Shown piece after piece: positions 20,284 through 31,140 of a DNA stretch of 64,000 nt. Where the stretch lies: positions 86,295,073 through 86,359,072 of the forward strand of contig NC_079149.1 of the NCBI RefSeq assembly GCF_945859685.1. The letters run 5' to 3'. Below the pieces are notes generated by a model. It saw only the letters and a program-made list of their open reading frames with translations. It had not been told where the DNA came from and did not search any database. Each line of letters begins with the position of its first letter. The stretch's first letter is position 1. The position numbers were made by a program, and so were the translations under genes. The stretch is from Eupeodes corollae (lineage: Eukaryota; Arthropoda; Insecta; Diptera; Syrphidae).

Positions 20284-22296
20284 TTGCCTGTGGTCATTGA
20301 CACTTTTATATCCCCTCTTAGTCAACGAAATGAAGTTTTCGATTTTAAAAATGCTAAATGGTGTATTTATAAAAGAGAATTAAAAACAAAATTGAGAAAT
20401 CTCGCAGATAATTTCACACCGGACATAGATCAATTTAAAATTGATCAAACCATTGCTTCCTTTACATCTGCAATAATCGAAAGTGTTGATCAGGCTGTAC
20501 CTAAAAAACCAATGAAAATTAAAAGCACAAATGTCCTTCCACCAAATTTGGTCGAATTGATTAAGGTGCGAAACCGATACCGAGCAAGGTGGATAAGAAC
20601 TAGAAATAGCTTCTATTTCACTGAAATGAACATTCTTAACTCTATTATAAAAGAAGGTATAGCAGTTTTCAGAAATAGAGCTTGGAATCAGAAGCTGCTA
20701 GGGTTGGATAAAGCAAGCAAACCATTCTGGAATATAGTTAAAGTTATAAAAAAACGAAACTCTCATATTCCTGTCTTAAAGGTAGGAAGTAGTTTAATGA
20801 TGACGGGATCTGAAAAAGCAAATGCATTAGCAACGACCTTTTATGATGCACAATTGTTAGCTAGCAATGCCGTTACAAATGATACCATTGAATCTGTTGT
20901 TTCTCAATCAATAAGAATAATTAACTGTGATACGAATGATGGTGAAAATTACTTCATCACTATTGAAGACATAAAAGATGTTCTTAATTCTTTGAAAACT
21001 AGAAAGTCAGTTGGATTTGACAAAATACAAAATTTGTATTTGAAAAATATGCCAAAGCTGGGAGTTAAATTTGTACAAAAACTTTTTAATTCATGCCTTA
21101 AATTGGGATATTTCCCAAATGAATGGAAAATAGCAAAGGTTATTCCAATTTTAAAACCTGGTAAGATAGCTAACTTGTCTGTTAACTACAGACCGATTAG
21201 TTTGCTGAGTTCTCTTGGTAAATGTTTTGAAAAAATCATTAAAAAGAAGCTTATTGAACACATTAATTCAAATAATGTTTTGCCTTTAGAGCAATTTGGA
21301 TTCCGTGCATTTCACAGTACTGTACAACAGGTTCATCGCATCACAAAACACATTAAAAGTAACTTTAATGTAGGAAAAAGTACGGGTTTGGTGTTGCTGG
21401 ACGTTGAAAAAGCTTTTGATTCCGTTTGGCATGACGGACTATTACATAAGCTATTAATTTTCAATTTTCCTATGTACCTTATTAAAATTTTAAAATCTTT
21501 TTTGTCTTCAAGAAAGTGTATTGTGTCCGTTAACAATTGTCTTTCCCAAAGCTTTATTTGTGTCGCCGGGGTCCCCCAAGGATCTGTACTTGGTCCAATT
21601 CTCTACAACGTGTTTACGTCTGACTTTCCAAGACTTCAAAATTGTGAAACAGCCATCTTTGCTGACGACACATGTATTTATTCTTCAGATTCAATTGGTT
21701 CCACTATTGAAACTAACTCGCAATCTGCACTGTTTATAATACAAGATTACTTTAGTGACTGGAAAATAAAGATAAATGCTGCTAAGACTCAGGCGGTCTT
21801 TTTCTCTCGAAAAAGAAAACCCTGTTTCTTACCAAGTAACAATCTTATTCTTAACGGTTATGAAACAGATTGGAAGTCAAGCGCTAAATATTTAGGGGTT
21901 TATTTGGATAAGAGATTAACGTTTAGTACACACATACAAGAAGTTATTAAAAAAATGAACCTAACAATCAAAATACTGTACCCATTTATAAACAGAAAAT
22001 CAAAGTTGAGTAGTGACAACAAACTACTGATCTACAAAGCAATTTTTCAAGCGATTATGTTCTATGGATCACCTGCTTGGGGAAATTGTGCAAAAAGTCA
22101 CATACGAAGACTTCAAATTTGTCAGAACAAACTCCTGAAAATGATGCTAAATGTTCCATGGTGCTTTTCAACAATCGAATTGCACGCCTTAGCCAACATA
22201 GAAATGGTTTCCATGAGAATTTCAAAATTAAGTGAAAAATATATAAATTCTTGTTTATCTTCCGACAATTCCCTTGTCTCAAATCTAGCTTCTTAA
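20284..22296 (+). CDS. LINE reverse transcriptase, open frame of 670 codons
   Basis: The frame is open upstream of 20284, so the true start is lost. Motifs in order are: RKSVGFDKIQN (about residue 240), YRPISLLSSLGKCFEKI (about 303), QFGFRAFHSTVQQ, LLDVEKAFDSVWHDGLL (about 374), AGVPQGSVLGPILYN (about 429), IFADDTCIYSS (catalytic, about 459), SAKYLGVYLDKRL (about 536) and YGSPAWG. It has no internal stop, unlike most LINE copies here. The enzyme would make cDNA at the nicked target, but without its endonuclease the copy cannot move alone. Confidence 0.85.
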   Translation: MPVVIDTFISPLSQRNEVFDFKNAKWCIYKRELKTKLRNLADNFTPDIDQFKIDQTIASFTSAIIESVDQAVPKKPMKIKSTNVLPPNLVELIKVRNRYRARWIRTRNSFYFTEMNILNSIIKEGIAVFRNRAWNQKLLGLDKASKPFWNIVKVIKKRNSHIPVLKVGSSLMMTGSEKANALATTFYDAQLLASNAVTNDTIESVVSQSIRIINCDTNDGENYFITIEDIKDVLNSLKTRKSVGFDKIQNLYLKNMPKLGVKFVQKLFNSCLKLGYFPNEWKIAKVIPILKPGKIANLSVNYRPISLLSSLGKCFEKIIKKKLIEHINSNNVLPLEQFGFRAFHSTVQQVHRITKHIKSNFNVGKSTGLVLLDVEKAFDSVWHDGLLHKLLIFNFPMYLIKILKSFLSSRKCIVSVNNCLSQSFICVAGVPQGSVLGPILYNVFTSDFPRLQNCETAIFADDTCIYSSDSIGSTIETNSQSALFIIQDYFSDWKIKINAAKTQAVFFSRKRKPCFLPSNNLILNGYETDWKSSAKYLGVYLDKRLTFSTHIQEVIKKMNLTIKILYPFINRKSKLSSDNKLLIYKAIFQAIMFYGSPAWGNCAKSHIRRLQICQNKLLKMMLNVPWCFSTIELHALANIEMVSMRISKLSEKYINSCLSSDNSLVSNLAS

Positions 22297-22621
22297 ACTT
22301 TGTTATAAAACGTTATTTTTGTTAAGAATGATAAAATGTGTATTATAGGCAAATTTATTTAATTTATTTATTGAAGACTGATAAATGTTTTTTTTGTTAT
22401 TAATTATTATACAATTATTTATTATTTATTTATTTATTTATTTTTCAAATTGTATAGTATCTATTTTGTATATCAACGTTATTTTGTATGTAACTTATTT
22501 ATCTATTAAATTATTCATTTCAAAGTTTTTTTTTTCAAATATTATTATGTGTTTATATATTCATTAACTTTTTTGTATCTGTTTATTTTATTCTCATCTA
22601 TTTAATATTTTCATTTTTTAT

Positions 22622-22850
22622 ATATCTATTTATTTATTCATTTATATATTTATTTATTTATTTATTATTTTATTATTTTATTTATTTATTTATTTATTTA
22701 TCTATTTATTTATTTATTTATTTATTCATTTATTTATTTATTTATTTAATTATTTATTTATTTATTTATTTATTTAATTTTGTATTTATTCATACATTTA
22801 TTTATCTATTTATTTATTCATTTATTTATTTATTATTCTATTAATAATAA
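22622..22850. repeat. Imperfect (TTTA)n microsatellite
   Basis: About 230 bp of tattta and tttattta repeats with occasional c interruptions lie in the 3' region of the LINE. It probably expanded from the element's own A/T-rich 3' end. Confidence 0.9.
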
Positions 22851-23215
22851 TACTGTTTATTTATTCGTAATAAAGACTGATATGTATAATATTATGTACC
22901 TACATAAATTATATTTCTTTTGTAAAAGCTGTTTTGAACTGGGTATTGTATCCCTTCGTGTTGAAACCACCCCTTCTCTCAACACATCTACGCCTTTATG
23001 TTTTTTTTTTTTTTTTTATTTATTTTGTTTAATGAAGGTTTTTAACAGTAGCTTTTCCTTCAAATCTCGAATTTAAGCTTTATAAAATTGATTACAAAAT
23101 ATATACTTGGCAGTAGTAAGGTAGCATATATACCAATCTCTGTAAATTGTGCAATATAGGTTTAAGTATGAAAAATGTAAACACAAAATTTGGCTACAAA
23201 TAAAATATATATATA

Positions 23216-23766
23216 TATATAAATCGAATTAAAAATCACATTCGTTGCATTTGAAAAAGTTCGGGTTCAAATGTAAATTTATGTTCTCTTACAACAGATC
23301 ATATTACCGGGTTTGTTGTGGGTAAGTTGAAAGTGTCTTCTTTAGAGTTTAAAGCTATCGATTGGCTCATTGCATTAATTATACAATAAATTAGAATGTT
23401 GTGTTATAAGACGGTCTGATAATTGTAACTTGACAGACTTAATCGTTTGAGTTTCTGATTGGCGACTCAAGCACGTCTTTTTTGAACCCATCGTCATCGT
23501 CACCGTTTTTATTGTTTTCACTTAAATTGGTATCTGGAAGTTCTCCATAGAAACAAGAATCATTGGCAAATTCTACTTTAGACCTTCTAAAGATCGATAA
23601 TTTAGTTTTAATTTTGGTTTAAGGTCTTGTGTTATTCGCTACTTTTTTTGAGCACCTTCTATAAACCGACAAAACTGATGTTTCGGTTTTCTTAACAGGC
23701 TCGACAGACTATTTTGGAGAGTTCATCGTCTTGCGACACAAGGAATGTAAAACAAGAGTTGTACGA
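23216..23766. other. Intergenic DNA, nothing recognised
   Basis: I see no coding motif, element end or RNA gene. Confidence 0.5.
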
Positions 23767-24990
23767 GATACAGTGTTGGACAAAGAAATATTATATTATT
23801 TATTTACATAATTTAATTCTAAATTATTTTCTAATAACCATATATAGAAATTCACAGCGATAAAACAAACATTTTTCCAAAAATAGGAGATCATGTTTAA
23901 TTAGGAGTTGCCACAGAATTAGCCCAAGATGTAGGTTGTCAATTTTTAAAACGTACAAAAAACGGAAGATAATTTTGTTCCTCAATATTTTGTTGGGAAA
24001 CCTTTCTGCCTTATTACACATTGCAATCGGTGAGGAATACTCTCCACTAACCGCTGGCATCTCTGAATTGCAATGCTTTTCCAGGCTTCTCTGATTGTTT
24101 CCCAAAGATCTGCTAAATTTTTCATCGTTCTATAGATTCTCTATGGGATTTAGATCAGGACTCTGCGCTGGCCAGGGAAGAACATTTATTTGCTGATTAC
24201 TAATCAATTGCTTTGCTAGTCGGGAAGTATGCTTATGATCGTTATCATGCATAATCTTCCACGTCAATGGCATTTATCATCAGCAAACGTCTCCATGTGG
24301 TTCTCAAGTATGCTCTTATACAAATGTTGATCCACTCTTTGGTCTATTTTTACAATGGGTTCCACACCGAACCATGAAAATGGTGCCCATTCCATAATGG
24401 AACCACCACCGTGCTTAACATTTTTTACTTTGTACCTCGGATTGAGTTCTTGCTTTGGTGGTCGCCAAACATGACGCTTTTCATCTGATCCGATCCTATT
24501 GAATTTTGACTAGTCACTCCATTAGACAGTTTTCCAAAATGAAAAAGGTTTGGTTCCATAGCTTCGAGCAAACTCAAGTCTTGCTTTAATATTTTTCTTT
24601 GAGACCAGGCTTGTGCTGTGCCACGTATCCAATCAAATCCTTTTCATCTAGCGTTCTGCGTATAGTTCTGCTACTCACTGATTTGCCATGGTCTTCCATC
24701 ACTCTGGTATGAATATCTTTTGATGTAAGAAATGGTTTTTTTTTTGGCATAAGAAGCAATAATACGATCATCAGCAGGTGTTGTCTTTTTAGGAGGGGGC
24801 TTTCTCTGAATAGGGTTGGTTGTATGATGGATTTCATTATACTTTTTGCATTGTAAACCAATTTTCTTGATCACACTTGAACACTTAAATCGACTTACTT
24901 TTTACCTAAAGATTTCAATTTTCATCAAATAAAAAGCTTTACTTTGATTTTAAAATTTTCTTAGAACATGTGCTACTTGTATGACCACAG
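23767..24990 (-). mobile_element. Tc1-like transposon remnant B
   Basis: The left end cagtgttggacaaagaaat (23772) is a typical Tc1-family terminal sequence. On the minus strand the transposase is readable: QRKPPPKKTTPADDRIIASY, then KPFLTSKDIHTRVMEDHGK, SVSSRTIRRTLDEKDLIGY, later MHDNDHKHTSRLAKQLI and NVLPWPAQSPDLNPIENL. The HDNDxKHTS segment carries the second catalytic Asp, and the PDLNPIEN box carries the Glu. Frameshifts and stops occur between these parts. A clear right-hand inverted repeat was not found. Confidence 0.8.
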
Positions 24991-25129
24991 TAATTTGAAT
25001 GATACACATTGTTTGCGTTTAGAAAAGATAAGAGATTCCAAGATTTTTTCATAATCAACGTTCAGTATCAACTTTATATGACAAGTACTAGATCTATCGT
25101 AATTTATGTGAAAGTATACAAATAATTTA

Positions 25130-25757
25130 AGCTTACAATTAGTACTTTGTTGCATAACGATTGTTTTTTATGATGCTTCGCATCTACGTATCATCGAGTC
25201 CACTAAAACCTGATACCTTTCGACTGGTATTGCGTTCCACGAATCACGCACTGCTTCCCACAATTATTTCGAATTCTAGGGTTTTACATTATGAACTGGG
25301 TTCTTAACATCCCCACAAATTTGCGATGGGGTTAAGGTCGAGGGATTGAGAGGGTCACTCCATAACGGATAACTTCTTCTGCGCAAGCCATGGTTTTGAC
25401 TTTTTTGACGTATGTTATGGGTCATTGTCTTGTTGGTATACCCAAACCAACAGCATTTCCTCCTCAGCATAGGGTAACGTAACCTCCTCGAGAATGTCCA
25501 CATACGCGGTTGCATCCCTTATACCCCCATGAGATAAATAGGCCCGACCCCGTAATATGAAAAGCAAGCTCATATCATAATTTTTCCTCCAACATGCTTC
25601 ACTGTTTTTATAGTGTACCGTGGATAGTATGCTGCATTTTAGGGTCTTCTCACATATTCTCGACGACCCTTGGACCCAAAAAGGTCCACAGAACATTCGT
25701 TCATTTATCTCTTGCCCAATCTTTATGTGCTTTAACAAGCTCCATTGTCTTTGCCAC
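25130..25757 (-). pseudogene. Tc1-like transposase C, distal part
   Basis: The minus strand carries the catalytic half of a Tc1 transposase: AKTMELVKAHKDWARDKW, YVDILEEV-LPYAEEEM, YQQDNDP (catalytic Asp), MEWPSQSLDLNPI (Glu box with Pro to Leu), and the end EAVRDSWNAIPVERYQVLVD followed by a stop near 25172. Several frameshifts are present. The gene continues on the far side of the copia insertion at 30564. Confidence 0.8.
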
Positions 25758-25993
25758 TATTGAATTTAAACAAAAAAAATCTAATCATCATATCACTGAA
25801 TAAAATAAAATACTTGTTCATTGTTCAATTCAGAAAACATAGTAACATAAGAATTTGAATTTTAAACGGGGAAATCCCTTCTTAAGTATTATATGCTTTG
25901 TATCCTACTTTTCTATTATTCCAAATTAAAACGTTGTAGAAGCAACATTAAAAGTATTAAAAAAGTGTTTGTGTTTTAACTTAAAATCTAATA
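25758..25993 (+). repeat. Copia 5' LTR
   Basis: 236 bp, starting TATTGAATTT and ending TCTAATA, with short TATT/AATA inverted ends in place of the common TG/CA. It would hold the promoter. Its copy lies at 30323-30558. Confidence 0.93.
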
Positions 25994-26007
25994 GGTTATG
26001 GGCTCAG
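25994..26007 (+). other. Copia primer binding site
   Basis: GGTTATGGGCTCAG abuts the 5' LTR. It closely matches the copia primer site that pairs with an internal part of initiator methionine tRNA. The match is from family knowledge; one base (T for C) differs from the sequence I recall. Confidence 0.75.
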
Positions 26008-26105
26008 TTCACGAAAGTATTGAAAATAAAGTGACTGTGGAATAAATTGAATTTAAGAACAATATTAAAAAGTAAATTAAAAAAAAAACATTAAATCATA
26101 ATAAA

Positions 26106-29100
26106 ATGGCTCATGAAACTAAAACCAAATCCAAACGAAATATTGAACCGTTCAACGGTGAGAAATATAGCATTTGGAAGTTTCGCGTGCGTGCATTAAT
26201 AGCTGAAGAAGACGCACTAGAAGTATTGGACGAATTAACACCATTGGAACCAAATGATGAATGGAATAAGAAAGAAAGAATTGCCAAAGGTATAATCATT
26301 GCACATTTAGGTGACTCCATGCTTAGTTTTGCACAAGGGCGAACAAGCGCAATTGGAATCATGATCAAACTTGATGAAACTTATGCAAGACAAAGTCTTG
26401 CGACTCGTTTAATCATGGAAAAGAAGCTGCTAAGCTTAAAATACAAAAATGACACACCGCTAACAAGTCATATAGCTATTTTTGATAATATGATAATAGA
26501 ATTTGAATCTGCCGGTGAAAAAATGAAGGAAATGAATAAAATTGCCCGATTGTTATTAACTTTGCCGAGCAGCTACGATCCAGTTGTTACAGCAATACAA
26601 ACAATTTCAGATGACACACTCACATTGCAATTTGTTAAAAATCGAATCTTGGACTATGAAATAAAATTGCGAAACGAGGAGACTGATACAAGCGCAAAGG
26701 TTTTGACTGCGCAAACAATCGAACACCAAAAGGTCAAACTACGGGGTCCAAAGAAATGTGGAAAACCTTTCAAACCAAAACCCAATAATAACAATCACCA
26801 ACCATACAACAACTTTAAATGGAATAAAAATCACAAACACAACAAACCAGAAAATATTAAATGTGATTTCTGTGGACGCAAAAATCATGAAAAGAAGAGT
26901 TGTTTCTTTTACAAGCGTTATAGCGAAGCCACCCATGAAAAGGACAGAATGGCCCAAACTGCTATATTCAAAACAAACGAAAGCATCAGTTTCATGTGTT
27001 CTACGGATGATGAAAGCAATAATAATATTGGCAACATAGATACATTTGAATTTTTGCTTGACTCGGGCTCCACTGACCATTTAGTAAACACCAAAGATTA
27101 TTTTTCATCGATTGAAGATTTGGAAACACCCAGCAAAATTGCAATAGCAAAACGTGGCGAATACATTACGGCATCGAAGCGAGGAACAGTTGATATTATT
27201 TCAAATCTTGGCGTAGCAATCACACTCGAAGACGTACTCTACTCACCAGACATCCCACAAAACCTGCTTTCGGTGAAGCGCATCCAGAATAAAGGAATGA
27301 CCGTGATTTTTGAGAGCAACGGACACGTTACAGTTAAAAAGGGCAGTATCCCAATATTTGCAGGTATTTCTAAGCATAATTTAATATCTATAGTTTTTAG
27401 GAAAAACATAAATAGATATATGCATAGTAATGTAGCACAAACTACATCAGATATAGATAGACTATGGCACAGACGTTTGGGTCATATTCACGGATTAAAA
27501 TTGTTACAACTAAAAAGAAATCAATTGAGTAATGATATTGACATATTAGAATCAGTAAATCCTATAAATGAGTGTTGTGAAGCTTGTATTTACGCAAAAC
27601 AAACCAGACTCCCTTTTTCAAAGAACAGAGACAGGAGTCATGTAAATAGACCACTGTTTGCCGTTCATACAGACGTTTGTGGCCCAATCACACCATCCAC
27701 GATTGACAATAAAAATTATTTTGTAACTTTTATTGATGAGTATACTCATTACACTACAGTCTATTTGTTAAGTAAGAAATCAGATGTCATTATATTCCTT
27801 AAAGACTTTGTCGCAAAGAGCGAAAATCATTTTAATTTAAAAATTGCATATCTATACTGTGACAATGGTAAAGAATATTTATCAAATGAAGCAAAAGCAT
27901 ATTGCTTTGAAAAGGGCATTCAATATCACCTAACGGTACCACACACTCCTCAACAAAATTCTATAGCAGAACGTATGAATCGTACGCTAATCGAAATGGC
28001 TAGAAGTATGATATTTGACGCTCAACTAAATAAAGAATTATGGGGGGAAGCAGTTTTAACTGCAACATATCTGTTGAATATAATTCCAACCAAAGCCATA
28101 TCATTAAAGAAAACACCATTTGAACTTTGGCATAATAAACGGCCAGACATTAAACAATTAAAAATATTCGGCTGCACTGCTTATGTTTTGATAAAAAATG
28201 GTAGAAGTAAATTTGATAAAAAATCACTTAAAGGCATTTTGGTTGGATATAATTACAATGGGTATAAAGTACTCGATGTTGAAAAACATAAATTCATTGT
28301 AGCCCGCGATGTAGTGTTCGATGAAGTAAATTTCAGAAATTCAAGGCCTTATTCAACTGTGTATAAAAACACAGATGGAGGTGACATTGAACAAATTGTT
28401 ATAAATCCTGAATCAATCCAAATGGAAAAGTCAGGTCAAAAAGAAAACGAACAATATCGCAGAAAAAGTAAACGAATTGAAAATATGCCACAAGCTTCAT
28501 ACAAAGAAATCGATGATGATGAATCGATAGAAAATTGTCATTTAACTTCAAATGAAGGATCATTCTATACTATCGAAGAAGAGTGTTATTACACATTTTC
28601 ACAGCCAATGGAAAATGATATTCCTCAATGCTATAATGATATTAAGACAAATAGTGATCGAATTCAGTGGGAGAATGCAATAAGTGAAGAATTAAATTCA
28701 CTGTATAAGAACTCCACCTGGAATATAGTTCCTATGCCAAATAATAAAAATATTGTTGATTGCAAATGGATATTTTCAATTAAACATGATTCCGATGGTA
28801 ATTTTACTAAACATAAAGCTAGATTGGTCGCAAGAGGTTTCAGTCAAAAATATTTATTAGACTATGATGAAACTTTTGCACCAGTCGCCCGAATTGCTAC
28901 TTTCAGATTGTTGTTGGCATTCGCAATTCAAAATGATTTGTTAGTGCATCAAATGGATGTAAAAACAGCTTTCCTTAACGGAGATTTAAACGAAGAAATT
29001 TTCATGAAAATTCCTGAAGGAATAAATAAAAACAAAAATCATGTTTGTAAACTAAACAAAGCCTTATATGGTTTAAAACAATCTGCAAGATGTTGGTTTG

Positions 29101-30155
29101 AAAAATTTGAAAGAATTCTAAAACAACACGAATTTCAAAGCTCAAATGCTGACAAATGTTTGTTTATTCTGGATAACAATCACATTAAAAAAAATATATA
29201 CGTTGTACTTTACGTTGACGACGTCATTATTGTTACCCATGATATTGACAGAATGAACAAATTTAAGCAGTATCTAAACAAACAATTTGAAATGAAAGAC
29301 ATGGGTGACGCTCAATTTTTCTTGGGAATTAAAATTGAACGTGATAACAATAAAATTAAATTAAACCAAACTGCATATTTACAATCAGTGCTCAAAAGAT
29401 TTGGAATGAATGAGTGCAACCAAATCAGTACTCCTTTGCCTGAAAAATTGAACTATAGCGAATTAAATTCAGATTTGCATTATGATTCGCCATGTAGAAA
29501 TTTAATTGGTTGTCTAATGTATGCAATGCTATGCACACGCCCTGACTTATGTGTTGCTTTGAACATATTAAGTCGTTTCCAAAATAAAAACAATAAAGAA
29601 TTGTGGCAAAATCTCAAAAGAATGTTAAGATACATAAAAGGGACATTGAATTTATGTTTGATTTATGAGAAAAATGATTCTGGACAAATACTGACCGGCT
29701 ATGTGGATGCTGATTGGGGCGGAGATGAAGTTGATCGCAAAAGTACAACAGGTTATTTATTTAAATTGTATAACAATACAATAAGTTGGAATTCAAAACG
29801 ACAGCACTCCGTTGCCACATCATCCACTGAAGCTGAATACATGGCATTGTTTGAAGGTGCTAAGGAAGCATGCTGGATCAGATCAATTTTAACTAATATG
29901 AAATTAATGTTAGAACCCACAATAATTTATGAAGATAACAACGGTTGTATAGCAATTGCAAATAATCCGACTGACCATAAACGTACAAAGCACATAGATA
30001 TCAAATATCATTTTATAAGAGAAAAGATTCAACAAAAGATACTTACAGTAAAATATCTTCCAACAGGTGAACAACAAGCAGACATGTTGACAAAACCACT
30101 ATCAGCTGTAAAGTTTGGACTTAACAGAGACAAAGTTGGGCTTGCACTAAAATGA
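26106..30155 (+). CDS. Copia gag-pol polyprotein
   Basis: One frame of 1349 codons encodes the capsid and all enzymes. A gag N-terminal domain leads to a CCHC knuckle (CDFCGRKNHEKKSC, about residue 253). The aspartic protease (LLDSGSTDHL) is at about 318. The integrase zinc-binding HHCC region (LWHRRLGHIH, CCEACIYAKQ) starts at about 452. The integrase triad has D in HTDVCGP (about 521), D in YCDNGKE (about 585) and E in SIAERMN (about 619). The reverse transcriptase runs from NIVDCKWIFSIKHD to the catalytic LYVDDVIIV at about 1035. RNase H has YVDADWGG, SSTEAEYMAL and IYEDNNGCIA from about 1199. Integrase before RT is the copia order. No stop or missing residue was seen, so the copy could be active. 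Confidence 0.95.
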   Translation: MAHETKTKSKRNIEPFNGEKYSIWKFRVRALIAEEDALEVLDELTPLEPNDEWNKKERIAKGIIIAHLGDSMLSFAQGRTSAIGIMIKLDETYARQSLATRLIMEKKLLSLKYKNDTPLTSHIAIFDNMIIEFESAGEKMKEMNKIARLLLTLPSSYDPVVTAIQTISDDTLTLQFVKNRILDYEIKLRNEETDTSAKVLTAQTIEHQKVKLRGPKKCGKPFKPKPNNNNHQPYNNFKWNKNHKHNKPENIKCDFCGRKNHEKKSCFFYKRYSEATHEKDRMAQTAIFKTNESISFMCSTDDESNNNIGNIDTFEFLLDSGSTDHLVNTKDYFSSIEDLETPSKIAIAKRGEYITASKRGTVDIISNLGVAITLEDVLYSPDIPQNLLSVKRIQNKGMTVIFESNGHVTVKKGSIPIFAGISKHNLISIVFRKNINRYMHSNVAQTTSDIDRLWHRRLGHIHGLKLLQLKRNQLSNDIDILESVNPINECCEACIYAKQTRLPFSKNRDRSHVNRPLFAVHTDVCGPITPSTIDNKNYFVTFIDEYTHYTTVYLLSKKSDVIIFLKDFVAKSENHFNLKIAYLYCDNGKEYLSNEAKAYCFEKGIQYHLTVPHTPQQNSIAERMNRTLIEMARSMIFDAQLNKELWGEAVLTATYLLNIIPTKAISLKKTPFELWHNKRPDIKQLKIFGCTAYVLIKNGRSKFDKKSLKGILVGYNYNGYKVLDVEKHKFIVARDVVFDEVNFRNSRPYSTVYKNTDGGDIEQIVINPESIQMEKSGQKENEQYRRKSKRIENMPQASYKEIDDDESIENCHLTSNEGSFYTIEEECYYTFSQPMENDIPQCYNDIKTNSDRIQWENAISEELNSLYKNSTWNIVPMPNNKNIVDCKWIFSIKHDSDGNFTKHKARLVARGFSQKYLLDYDETFAPVARIATFRLLLAFAIQNDLLVHQMDVKTAFLNGDLNEEIFMKIPEGINKNKNHVCKLNKALYGLKQSARCWFEKFERILKQHEFQSSNADKCLFILDNNHIKKNIYVVLYVDDVIIVTHDIDRMNKFKQYLNKQFEMKDMGDAQFFLGIKIERDNNKIKLNQTAYLQSVLKRFGMNECNQISTPLPEKLNYSELNSDLHYDSPCRNLIGCLMYAMLCTRPDLCVALNILSRFQNKNNKELWQNLKRMLRYIKGTLNLCLIYEKNDSGQILTGYVDADWGGDEVDRKSTTGYLFKLYNNTISWNSKRQHSVATSSTEAEYMALFEGAKEACWIRSILTNMKLMLEPTIIYEDNNGCIAIANNPTDHKRTKHIDIKYHFIREKIQQKILTVKYLPTGEQQADMLTKPLSAVKFGLNRDKVGLALK

Positions 30156-30313
30156 ATCATCAATGGTTTGATTAGGTTTTCTTGGGGTTTTCCTAATCCA
30201 AAGCAACAAATGTTGAACCATCAAATTCCCCATAAACAAACAAATAATAATAATAAAAAAGAAAAAAACATCAAAGCAAAACTATACCTTTTATTATAAT
30301 ATGAATTTTTTTT

Positions 30314-30322
30314 GAGTGGGAG
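30314..30322 (+). other. Copia polypurine tract
   Basis: GAGTGGGAG directly precedes the 3' LTR, where plus-strand DNA synthesis is primed. Confidence 0.75.
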
Positions 30323-30558
30323 TATTGAATTTAAACAAAAAAAATCTAATCATCATATCACTGAATAAAATAAAATACTTGTTCATTGTTCAATTCAGAA
30401 AACATAGTAACATAAGAATTTGAATTTTAAACGGGGAAATCCCTTCTTAAGTATTATATGCTTTGTATCCTACTTTTCTATTATTCCAAATTAAAACGTT
30501 GTAGAAGCAACATTAAAAGTATTAAAAAAGTGTTTGTGTTTTAACTTAAAATCTAATA
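30323..30558 (+). repeat. Copia 3' LTR
   Basis: 236 bp, identical by eye to the 5' LTR, and followed by the target duplication GCCAC. Confidence 0.93.
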
Positions 30559-30563
30559 GCCAC

Positions 30564-30880
30564 ATGCCTTTTCGTCAAGAATGGTACCTTGCGTGGACTT
30601 CGGGCCGGTAGCTTCGCTTATAAATGACGTCTTCGTATTGTGACAGCGCTAACAAACAGTTGAAGTACATTTCTTATTTTCCTAGAGCCTATGAAAGGGT
30701 TCTGTTTTGCTAACTGGACAATTTTTCTGGCAGCTCTTTCAGTAGTCATCCTTTTTGGGCCTCGCGTTTTCGGTTTGTTTTGCCATTTAAAGGCGTTACT
30801 GACCATTTTTACTGAGCAGCCTAGGATGTCAAAGACCCTTTTTCACCGTTAATAGGAAAAACACACTAACTTTATTAACA
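30564..30880 (-). pseudogene. Tc1-like transposase C, N-terminal part
   Basis: The minus frame reads MVSNAFKWQNKPKTRGPKRM, then ERAARKIVQLAKQNPFIGSRKI and SAVTIRRR, the paired helix-turn-helix region of Tc1 transposases. At the copia junction the frames on both sides join as a KRHVAKTMELVKAH-type segment, with the duplicated GCCAC in the middle. This identifies it as the other half of the gene at 25130-25757. Confidence 0.8.
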
Positions 30881-31086
30881 GATAAAATTTCGATTACAAT
30901 TAACACGCAACTCAACTCAAACTACAATTTTTGCTGTTGAACCTTTTCAGATGAGCCAAAAGAAAATGATTATTTTCATGAATACATTAAGTCTAACTAC
31001 CGTGGGAGATTAACGGCAAGCTTTAGACACATTTTTTTCTCCCAAAACAAGCACATAATGATGCTCTTTCAATACGTTTGAAGGGA

Positions 31087-31140
31087 CGCCATCAGTGTGG
31101 TGAAAATATTTGTGAACCTATTCAGATGAGCGGCAGTGTA
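31087..31140 (+). repeat. Dispersed 54-bp repeat, copy 2
   Basis: Matches 19828-19882 apart from one indel. Here it directly precedes the zinc-finger fragment. Confidence 0.75.

Larger units (their letters stand above)
20190..23215 (+). mobile_element. Jockey-like LINE, 5' truncated, intact reverse transcriptase
   Basis: Sequence from about 20190 reads weakly as the end of an endonuclease domain (SSDKNLN, then NHLPVVID with a small frame change). A long open reverse transcriptase frame follows, then an AT-rich 3' region with a long TTTA-type repeat, ending near aaataaaatatatatat at 23200-23220. ORF1 and most of the endonuclease are missing, as is usual for incomplete target-primed insertion. 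Confidence 0.75.
25758..30558 (+). mobile_element. Copia-type LTR retrotransposon, apparently complete
   Basis: The element has two 236-bp LTRs that I read as identical base for base. It also has a 5-bp target duplication GCCAC (25753-25757 and 30559-30563), a primer site directly after the 5' LTR, a purine tract directly before the 3' LTR, and one long uninterrupted gag-pol frame. Identical LTRs imply very recent insertion. The target was a Tc1-like transposase gene on the opposite strand. Confidence 0.95.

Noticed and set aside
22385..23076. Tyr/Ile/Phe-rich open frames in the TTTA repeat
   Set aside because: They are translations of a microsatellite.
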